A stretch of 22,487 nucleotides of DNA from positions 1 to 22,487 of the forward strand of contig DTUG01000006.1 in NCBI GenBank assembly GCA_012964275.1, written 5' to 3'. Under the pieces are notes generated by a model. It was given only the letters and a program-made list of their open reading frames with translations. It did not search any database and was not told where the DNA came from. The translations under genes and the position numbers were made by a program. This DNA is from Fidelibacterota bacterium (GTDB lineage: Bacteria; Fidelibacterota; Marinisomatia; Marinisomatales; UBA1611). Of this stretch, positions 16,354-22,487 are shown piece after piece. Positions within the stretch are counted from its first letter, which is position 1. Each line of letters opens with the position of its first letter.

Positions 16354-18116
16354 TGTTAAAAACTGAAAATATCGTTTCTCAGCACCAATATCGAATCGCT
16401 GGTTTGGTAATATGGATACTGGTATGTATTCTTCTGGGAAGATATTTTCAAATTCAAATCCTTGAATTCGAACGATATAGTTCAAAATCCAATACTAACC
16501 GTATTCGGAAAGTTACAAAAAATGCACCGCGAGGACTGATACTTGACAGACATGGTGAAATTTTGGTTGACAATTTTCCGATATATGTGTTGACCGCGAT
16601 CCCCGGAGAAATGATAAATCGAGGTTTACAGTTTAAAATGATAGCGGATTATATAGAATCTGATTCTGCAGTTATCGCCACAAATTACAATAAATATTAT
16701 CGAGGCCAGTTTATCGCCACTCGCCTCGCAAAAGATTTAAATTTTGATCAAATCAGTCGTCTTGAGGAAAATAAATTGAATCTACATGGAATATACTACG
16801 ATCAGATACCGGAGCGGTACTATCCAAGTCGTGTAAAAGCACCTCATTTATTTGGGTATGTAAAGGAAGTTGATAGGGTTATACGTAAATCTCTGATTAA
16901 TGAAGAATTGTATGAATTAGGCGATTTAGTTGGCTGGACTGGGTTGGAAAAGCAGTATGAATTATTTTTAATGGGTAAAAGAGGCATATCTTTTTATGAA
17001 GTTGATGCGTTTGGCAGAGAAGTAGGTCCTGCATTAGAATTGAATTCTCAAAACCCTGATCCGGGTCAAAATATTCAAACAACACTGGATTTAAACTTGC
17101 AGGCTTTTATTGAGAAGCAGATGATTGATCGTAAAGGAGTTGTGTTGGTAGCTCATCCTGAGTCAGGAGAGATATTATCAGCCGTTAGCTCACCCGATTA
17201 CTCACCGGATTTGTTCACGGGAATTACAACCGAGAGAGATTGGGCAGAAATTCAAAAAGATCCAGACCGGCCACTCTTGAACCGATATATCCAAGGTACC
17301 TATCCACCTGCCTCAATAGTGAAAATGATCATGGAAGCGGTGTTAATAGAGAATACTGATTTTGATGTGGATGTAACTCAACATTGTTCCGGTTCTTACC
17401 AATTTGGGGACCGCATCTTCGGTTGTTGGAAGCCGGAAGGTCATGGCGATGTAAATATGACTGAAGCAATGGTAGTTTCTTGTGATGTTTATTTTTATAA
17501 AGCCATCCGAGCTTGTAAAATTGACCAAGTGTATGATATGTTTATTGCTTTTGGTCTTGGGGAAAAAACTAGCATTGATATACCTAATGAAGTTGAAGGT
17601 CTTATTCCAAATAATGATTATATGTATAAGCGATATGGACGGTTTGGTTGGAGCAAAGGATCATTATTAAATATTGCAATAGGTCAAGGCGAACTGTTAG
17701 TTACTCCAATTCAAGTATTAAATTATATCAACCTTCTTGCAACCCGTGGTTCATCTCCAGTATGCCATTTTGTAATGGTAGGTAATTTGCCTGGAAATGT
17801 GCATCCAGAACTTGAATCAACCACTTGGGACCGCATCATTAATGATATGAGGGCAGTAATAAATCATGGTAATGGTACTGGTCGTAAAGCCCAGCCTGAA
17901 ATTAACGGTATGGAAATATTTGGTAAAACTGGTACGGCAGAAAACCCACATGGTGAAAACCATGCATGGTTTATCGGATGGGCTGAATACCTTGATGAAA
18001 AATATTCTATTGTTATATTGTTAGAAAATGCCGGCTCTGGCGGTGGTGTGGCCGCGCCCCTCGCAAAAATAATTTTCTCACAGTTTGCGTCTACTAAAAA
18101 CTTGGCATTTAAATGA
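16353..18116 (+). CDS. mrdA: Penicillin-binding protein 2 (peptidoglycan transpeptidase)
   Basis: This 587-residue class B PBP cross-links peptidoglycan strands made by RodA during side-wall growth. It has one N-terminal membrane helix (about 14-34), the pedestal region with APRGLILDRHGEILVDN, and a dimer-type domain containing GWTGLEKQYE. The transpeptidase domain has the three active-site motifs: Ser321-x-x-Lys324 (ASIVK), Ser376-Cys-Asp378 in the SxD form usual for PBP2, and Lys525-Thr-Gly (KTGTAE). ATG 16353 overlaps the mreD stop (TGATG), and the stop overlaps rodA (ATGA). The beta-lactam target residues look intact. Confidence 0.96.
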   Translation: MLKTENIVSQHQYRIAGLVIWILVCILLGRYFQIQILEFERYSSKSNTNRIRKVTKNAPRGLILDRHGEILVDNFPIYVLTAIPGEMINRGLQFKMIADYIESDSAVIATNYNKYYRGQFIATRLAKDLNFDQISRLEENKLNLHGIYYDQIPERYYPSRVKAPHLFGYVKEVDRVIRKSLINEELYELGDLVGWTGLEKQYELFLMGKRGISFYEVDAFGREVGPALELNSQNPDPGQNIQTTLDLNLQAFIEKQMIDRKGVVLVAHPESGEILSAVSSPDYSPDLFTGITTERDWAEIQKDPDRPLLNRYIQGTYPPASIVKMIMEAVLIENTDFDVDVTQHCSGSYQFGDRIFGCWKPEGHGDVNMTEAMVVSCDVYFYKAIRACKIDQVYDMFIAFGLGEKTSIDIPNEVEGLIPNNDYMYKRYGRFGWSKGSLLNIAIGQGELLVTPIQVLNYINLLATRGSSPVCHFVMVGNLPGNVHPELESTTWDRIINDMRAVINHGNGTGRKAQPEINGMEIFGKTGTAENPHGENHAWFIGWAEYLDEKYSIVILLENAGSGGGVAAPLAKIIFSQFASTKNLAFK

Positions 18117-19339
18117 TCCATTGGAAAAAAATAGATCTGTATGATATTCCATGGAGAATTCTCATAATCGCAATCATATTAACTTTAATTGGCTTATTAG
18201 CGCTTAAAAGTATTTCTTACCACCATACCAAGACTCTTCAAAATCCATTTTACAAGCAGGTAATATTTCTTCTCCCATCCATTGTTCTAAGTGTCCTCAT
18301 TTTGTTTTTACCAAGATATGCCGTGCATAAATATTCATTTATAATCTATGGTGCGGGAATAGTCCTTGTTATTCTCCCTTTTTTAGATTCTGAACATGCC
18401 GGTACACATCGCTGGTTGAATGTTGGTTTGCCGTTTGCAGTCCAACCAAGTGAATTTGCCAAAATTTTCACGGTGATAGCTTTAGCTAGATACCTTTCCG
18501 ACCACACATTGAAAATGAAACGATTTTCGTCCATAATTGTCCCGTTTATTTTGGTGTTAGTACCATCAGTTATAGTATTGAATCAACCGGACCTGGGAAC
18601 TGCAATCATTATGTTAACACCGATTTTACCGATGCTTTATTGGTCCGGTTCCAGGCCATTTTATCTTTTCATGATTTTGGCACCAATTTTATCCATTTTG
18701 ACAGCTTTCGATACTACGTTATTCGCAATATGGGCAATAGTGATGGGCAGTTTGATTTTCATTGCTCAGCCTAAAATGTCAATAGGGATGAGCCTCTTTT
18801 TTGGGAACATTTTTCTCGGTTTATTATCACGACCGTTATGGGAAATGCTTAAACCCTATCAGCAAAATCGTCTAATAACCATGCTTTATCCCGAAAAGGA
18901 CCCATTAGGCGCTGCTTATCAGATTATCCAAAGTAAAACCGCCATTGGTTCCGGTGGATTGTTAGGAAAAGGTTGGGGTGCCGGTACACAGACACACTTA
19001 AAATTTCTACCCGTCCAAGAATCTGACTTTATTTTATCTGTTATCGGTGAAGAATTGGGTTTTGTAACGATAGCGTTTATTTTGATACTGTTCGGTTATC
19101 TAATCAACCAGATATTAAAATATTCATTTCTATCCAGAGACCGGTTTTCAAGTTTAGTATTGATTGGAATTGCCACCATTTTGATGTCGCACGTGTTTGT
19201 AAATACCGCAATGACGGTTGGACTTATACCCGTAAAAGGCTTACCCTTTCCCTTCATATCTGCAGGAGGATCTTTCCTAATGACGAGCTACATTATGACA
19301 GGATTAGTTATGAGACTCAGCATTCATTATTCAGACTGA
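18113..19339 (+). CDS. rodA: RodA, SEDS-family peptidoglycan glycosyltransferase
   Basis: This 408-residue integral membrane protein polymerises lipid II into glycan strands as the partner of PBP2. About ten hydrophobic helices are visible. SEDS-family signatures include HRWLNVG, QPSEFAKI, LNQPDLGTAIIML (with the conserved Asp), QESDFILSVIGEELGF and the C-terminal PFPFISAGGSFLMTSY. The ATG overlaps the PBP2 stop by four bases, so the two enzymes are translationally coupled, matching their known complex. The neighbourhood with mreBCD and mrdA indicates RodA rather than FtsW. Confidence 0.95.
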   Translation: MIHWKKIDLYDIPWRILIIAIILTLIGLLALKSISYHHTKTLQNPFYKQVIFLLPSIVLSVLILFLPRYAVHKYSFIIYGAGIVLVILPFLDSEHAGTHRWLNVGLPFAVQPSEFAKIFTVIALARYLSDHTLKMKRFSSIIVPFILVLVPSVIVLNQPDLGTAIIMLTPILPMLYWSGSRPFYLFMILAPILSILTAFDTTLFAIWAIVMGSLIFIAQPKMSIGMSLFFGNIFLGLLSRPLWEMLKPYQQNRLITMLYPEKDPLGAAYQIIQSKTAIGSGGLLGKGWGAGTQTHLKFLPVQESDFILSVIGEELGFVTIAFILILFGYLINQILKYSFLSRDRFSSLVLIGIATILMSHVFVNTAMTVGLIPVKGLPFPFISAGGSFLMTSYIMTGLVMRLSIHYSD

Positions 19340-19350
19340 TTTATAAGATA

Positions 19351-19379
19351 TTGTCGTTAAGAACATAATCCGGTAAATT
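19351..19379 (+). promoter_or_regulatory. Possible sigma-70-like promoter before the TPR gene
   Basis: TTGTCG (19351-19356) and TAAATT (19374-19379) are 17 bases apart, each matching four of six consensus positions. They lie in the 74-base gap between rodA and the TPR protein gene. The promoter consensus of this organism is unknown, so this is weak. Confidence 0.22.
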
Positions 19380-19413
19380 TGAGTATTATTCGCCTAACTA
19401 ACTTGGGTAATTT

Positions 19414-20241
19414 ATGAGGAAACGCGCCACATACCTGCTCTTCTACCTAATAACCATAATCATATTGACCCCTTCATTAATTGTTGGGCAAGGTCAGAAA
19501 AATTATGATAAAGAGCTCCGCCGGCTCAATGCAAAGATTGATCGTGTTCGAGTTCTAGTAGATTCCCTGGAATTTAACGATCAACTTTTATTACCTGAAT
19601 TAATGGCTGCATTTAAACAAGCAGTCAAGAGTAAAACGCAGCAGGATTCGATTACCATAGTCATTATGAAGCGTATCAATACGCTTAGTAATAAAATTGC
19701 CATGCTTGAAAACCAATCAAGGTTTATGGATAGTACTGCTCTAGAGATCTATAATAAATTAGTTATGGTAGAAAATAAGATTGTGACTCTCACCAATAGT
19801 TACAATGAAATGTCTAAACTAAAATCCGGTAAACCAATTTCATCAGAACCCAAATTTAATGCTGCGAAATACAGGCAAACTTATATGGAAAGTCTTGGGT
19901 ATTTTCAAAACCAGGAATATGATGATGCAATTACTGGATTTTCTGAGCTGGTTTCATCTGATGCCACAAATGATTTAGCAGATAATTCTCAATATTGGTT
20001 AGCAGAATGTTATTATTCACAGAAAAATTTCAAGCAAGCCATCGGGGAATTTGAAAAGGTATTTAATTTTGCCGGTACTGACAAAGATGACGATGCACAG
20101 CTAAAACTTGGCTTAGCATATCAAAGTATGGGCAACATTGATAAAGCCCGTGATGAATTCCAGCGAATTATAGATTATTTCCCAGGGAGTGAATATTATC
20201 CCAAAGCCAAAGAAGCGCTCAAAAAGTTATCTATTTATTAG
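19414..20241 (+). CDS. YbgF/CpoB-like periplasmic TPR protein
   Basis: This 275-residue exported protein has a signal peptide (about residues 1-25, ending Val-Gly-Gln), a helical coiled-coil stretch (about 28-130), a short Pro/Ser-rich linker, and three tetratricopeptide units from about residue 148 to the end. The repeats show YDDAITGF, FKQAIGEFEKVF and DKARDEFQRIIDYFPGS. The arrangement of coiled coil plus C-terminal TPRs is that of CpoB/YbgF, which in proteobacteria links outer-membrane constriction to wall synthesis. No tol or pal gene is adjacent, so the specific Tol function is not shown. Sitting directly after the elongasome genes, it may help coordinate envelope growth. Outer-membrane assembly TPR proteins of the BamD type are a less likely alternative, since no lipoprotein Cys is present. 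Confidence 0.78.
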   Translation: MRKRATYLLFYLITIIILTPSLIVGQGQKNYDKELRRLNAKIDRVRVLVDSLEFNDQLLLPELMAAFKQAVKSKTQQDSITIVIMKRINTLSNKIAMLENQSRFMDSTALEIYNKLVMVENKIVTLTNSYNEMSKLKSGKPISSEPKFNAAKYRQTYMESLGYFQNQEYDDAITGFSELVSSDATNDLADNSQYWLAECYYSQKNFKQAIGEFEKVFNFAGTDKDDDAQLKLGLAYQSMGNIDKARDEFQRIIDYFPGSEYYPKAKEALKKLSIY

Positions 20242-20258
20242 ATAATCTTTAATCAACA

Positions 20259-21089
20259 ATGTCTCAAAAGATTTACTACCTTACTACGGAAATAATTCCG
20301 TTCGCGCAAGTTTCACCACTAGCCGATTTCTCTACAAATATCCCTTTAAAGCTTCAGGAAAAGGGCCATGATATCAGGACCATTATTCCAAAATATGGTT
20401 TCATCAGTGAACGGAAATATATTCTTCGAGAAGTAATCAGACTTCGGGAAATACCTTTTGAATTTGGTGGAGAAGACAAAATTGCCAGTGTCAAGAGTGC
20501 TTTTATACCCAAGACTCGCGTACAAATTTATTTCCTTGAAGATGATCACTGGTTTCAACCATTAACAAATCTGCTTTATAAAGCGAAAAATGGTCGCGTA
20601 TTAGCTGATAATGGTGAACGTTATGGGTATTTTTCGAAAGCTGTATTAAGTACGCTCCCACACTTGTTTTGGTCTCCAGATATACTTTTTTGTAATGGTT
20701 GGCAATCCGCTTTCGTGCCGGGTATGTTTAAAGCACAGTTCGAAGGGCGCAATGAATTTTATGAAAATATCAAAACAGTGATGGTTATCCATGAATTAAA
20801 TGAATATTCCAAAGTGGAAAGATCCGAATTTGTCAGGGCTGGTGTACCCATTCATTCTAGTTTAAAAGGGAAAATATTAAATTCCTATGATGTTGCTGCT
20901 TTTGAAGCCGATGCAATCATAATTATGGATAAACCATCAAAGAAAATCTCTGGCAACCTTTTAAAGAAATCAGCATTTAAGGCAAATAAAAAGAAAGTCA
21001 CTATTATTACATATGATGATGATGAGTCACCTGATTACAATGCGGTTACTGATAAATTAGATAAGGTGCTAGTGAAACTTTCCGCCTGA
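20259..21089 (+). CDS. Glycogen/starch synthase N-terminal-domain protein, probably non-catalytic
   Basis: The 276 residues align with the N-terminal Rossmann domain of GT5 glycogen synthases (full enzymes are about 480), including TTEIIPF, LADF, the RYGYFSKAVL helix and DILFCNGWQSAFVP. The whole nucleotide-sugar-binding C-terminal domain is missing, and the frame ends cleanly. Key residues differ: the GlgA Lys-Thr-Gly-Gly loop reads Gln17-Val-Ser-Pro, and the His-Asp-Trp motif reads Asn146-Gly-Trp. Glycogen synthesis by this protein alone is therefore unlikely. Similar short proteins annotated as glycogen/starch synthase occur in Bacteroidetes beside a DUF4270 lipoprotein gene, from my recollection of those genomes. 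The next gene here fits that pattern. It may be a binding or regulatory protein in envelope biogenesis; its function is unknown. Confidence 0.8.
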   Translation: MSQKIYYLTTEIIPFAQVSPLADFSTNIPLKLQEKGHDIRTIIPKYGFISERKYILREVIRLREIPFEFGGEDKIASVKSAFIPKTRVQIYFLEDDHWFQPLTNLLYKAKNGRVLADNGERYGYFSKAVLSTLPHLFWSPDILFCNGWQSAFVPGMFKAQFEGRNEFYENIKTVMVIHELNEYSKVERSEFVRAGVPIHSSLKGKILNSYDVAAFEADAIIIMDKPSKKISGNLLKKSAFKANKKKVTIITYDDDESPDYNAVTDKLDKVLVKLSA

Positions 21090-21111
21090 TTTCCAGTATA
21101 ACGTCTGATTA

Positions 21112-22374
21112 ATGTATTCTGTTCGATTCCCACTAATTTTGACTGGGATCATTATTCTTGCGGTCATGAACTGGCGCTGTGCAGAGGATCCTATTGATGT
21201 AGATCTTTCTCATTTATCACAGACCCCGGATACCTTAACACTGAAAGATATTACCGGGTTTACTTATCAGGTGCCGCCAGAAATTGGTTCAATCAAAAGA
21301 TTATACACTGGTGTAAAAGATGACCTTTTCTTCCCCTTTACATTCATAAAAATCCATTCCCTAGATGGGTCCAGTTCCATTGCATGGGAATCATTATTAG
21401 ATACAGCAATAACTGTCGATAGTGTAATATTCAGATTATACTCCAATGACAGCCTGATCAGCCATGATATCGACATACATTTATATTTTTCCACAGATTC
21501 AATTTTTAGTGAAGGACAGAGCAATTATCTTGATTATCAGAGTTTTTCCTTTGCCGATTGGATTGATCTAGACAGACCTGATATATCACAGGTGACAGAT
21601 ACTACAGACTCATCCGAGTTTTTTAAGGAAACGGTATTGTCATGGGAAATATCAACGCTAATGCCAACATTAGCGGATACAACAGACAGTAATTTAGTGC
21701 GTACTTTTGGAATAGGATTTCCGGAAGGGGGTCCCTGGCCTGAATATTCGGATAGCTCATTTTTAAATATTTTTAGTCGGGAATACAGTCCTGGGGAACA
21801 GGATCCGAAGATTGAAGTTTATTACCGGCAAGAGATGTATGTAGCAACAGAATCCTCACCAGTTGATACACTGATGAAAACTTTCTATGCAGTCGGAGAT
21901 GTATCAATTGTTTTTCAAGATAATATTTATGACACTTTGCCTGGTGAGATTGTCATTAGTAGAGGCAAAGGATTAAGGGCAATTTTGGATGTTCCATTTG
22001 ATTCCTTATCTTTACCGGAATTATCTGTGATACGTTCAGCAAAGCTTATTTTGCATCAGGAAGCTGATACAACAAATTCATTTGGGATTGCAATGGATCC
22101 ACTAAACGAAATAATAGACACATCTGAAACGGTATTTGATAATGATCCTTTTTCAGAACTGGGCGTGTATAGTACCAGTTCATCCATAGTTGATGGAAAA
22201 TTCGAGATATCCCTGAAATCTTTTTTACAATCGATACTCATGGTTGATACACTTAGAAATGTTGGTATGAAACTGTCTTCGGGTTTAAGCAGTGATTTAT
22301 TTGAAACTGCTAGATTTGATTTACTATCTGAAACGAACTCAGCAAGGGTTGAAATATTATATGTTGCCCCGTAA
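21112..22374 (+). CDS. Large exported or lipid-anchored envelope protein, DUF4270-like by context
   Basis: This 420-residue protein has an N-terminal hydrophobic segment ending at Cys23, then an acidic, Asp/Ser/Thr-rich, beta-strand-rich body. Two parts look alike: a strand near residues 99-110 (ITVDSVIFRLYS) and one near 304-318 (VIRSAKLILHQE), each after a Pro/Leu-rich turn. This suggests two related beta-sandwich domains of the kind seen in DNRLRE or DUF4270 proteins. There are no enzyme motifs. Residue -1 to Cys23 is Arg, a poor lipobox, so it may instead be anchored by the helix or secreted. The gene lies 22 bases after the pseudo-glycogen-synthase, matching the Bacteroidetes pairing. 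The DUF4270 link is by context and general look only. Confidence 0.6.
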   Translation: MYSVRFPLILTGIIILAVMNWRCAEDPIDVDLSHLSQTPDTLTLKDITGFTYQVPPEIGSIKRLYTGVKDDLFFPFTFIKIHSLDGSSSIAWESLLDTAITVDSVIFRLYSNDSLISHDIDIHLYFSTDSIFSEGQSNYLDYQSFSFADWIDLDRPDISQVTDTTDSSEFFKETVLSWEISTLMPTLADTTDSNLVRTFGIGFPEGGPWPEYSDSSFLNIFSREYSPGEQDPKIEVYYRQEMYVATESSPVDTLMKTFYAVGDVSIVFQDNIYDTLPGEIVISRGKGLRAILDVPFDSLSLPELSVIRSAKLILHQEADTTNSFGIAMDPLNEIIDTSETVFDNDPFSELGVYSTSSSIVDGKFEISLKSFLQSILMVDTLRNVGMKLSSGLSSDLFETARFDLLSETNSARVEILYVAP

Positions 22375-22487
22375 CCTGTATATTTTATTGCTTGCACCTT
22401 TGCTGTTATTTGGACAGGGACCCATGAATGGTTATGGTCTCGGGAATATCCAAACTTGGCGTTTTCCATCTCAGGGTGGGATGACAT
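22361..22487 (+). CDS. N-terminus of an exported protein, cut by the window edge
   Basis: ATG 22361 opens a frame that stays open for 42 codons to the window edge. It overlaps the end of the preceding gene by 14 bases. The translation begins with a clear signal peptide (Met-Leu-Pro-Arg, a Leu-rich core, then Leu-Phe-Gly-Gln near residue 19) followed by GPMNGYGLGNIQTWRFPS. Gly- and aromatic-rich starts of this type are common in outer-membrane barrel proteins, but the family cannot be named from 42 residues. The overlap suggests co-translation with the upstream envelope protein. Confidence 0.65.
   Translation, partial: MLPRNLYILLLAPLLLFGQGPMNGYGLGNIQTWRFPSQGGMT

Noticed and set aside
20259..21089. 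Functional glycogen synthase (glgA)
   Set aside because: Only the N-terminal half is present, and the KTGG and HDW motifs are both altered, so I annotate it as a domain protein without claiming activity.

Overview
The window reads as an ordinary chromosomal segment from a Gram-negative bacterium of the Fibrobacteres-Chlorobi-Bacteroidetes (FCB) side of the tree. The best guess is Candidatus Marinimicrobia (SAR406) or a close relative. The evidence is a FlgD-like/type IX secretion (T9SS) C-terminal sorting tail, a TonB-dependent receptor with an N-terminal carboxypeptidase-regulatory-like domain, a GWxTD-domain protein, LPS heptose metabolism, many genes with no visible Shine-Dalgarno sequence, and a pseudo-glycogen-synthase followed by a large lipoprotein-like protein, an arrangement I recall from Bacteroidetes. 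The phylum call is inference. Every gene lies on the + strand.

Layout. Bases 1-400 hold an intrinsic terminator, a decayed stub of a T9SS sorting tail and a second terminator. After a non-coding stretch of about 290 bases with a possible promoter comes a large secreted Asp-box beta-propeller protein (692-3394) carrying an intact version of the same tail. Next is a TonB-dependent receptor (3541-5667) with a lipoprotein two bases downstream (5670-6509).

From 6598 to the right edge the genes are tightly packed, with frequent stop/start overlaps and no convincing terminator. In order they are: thioredoxin and thioredoxin reductase (trxA, trxB); an ABC ATPase with degraded catalytic motifs; a heptose-7-phosphate kinase; a secreted propeller protein coupled to a GWxTD-domain protein; a Cas4/RecB-like PD-(D/E)XK nuclease with an Fe-S-type cysteine set; a type I RNase H; the rod-shape and elongasome block mreB-mreC-mreD-mrdA-rodA; a YbgF/CpoB-like TPR protein; a catalytically dead-looking N-terminal half of glycogen synthase; a large envelope protein resembling DUF4270 lipoproteins in context; and the first 42 codons of an exported protein cut by the window edge.

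How the genes work together. Most of the right half concerns the cell envelope: peptidoglycan elongation (MreBCD, PBP2, RodA), LPS core sugar supply (heptose kinase), and several exported or lipid-anchored proteins of unknown role. Thioredoxin and its reductase form a standard disulfide-reduction pair. I see no CRISPR array, tRNA, rRNA, insertion sequence or phage gene. The least-explained parts are the pseudo-glycosyltransferase/lipoprotein pair, the degenerate orphan ABC ATPase, the propeller/GWxTD pair and the nuclease/RNase H pair beside mreB.
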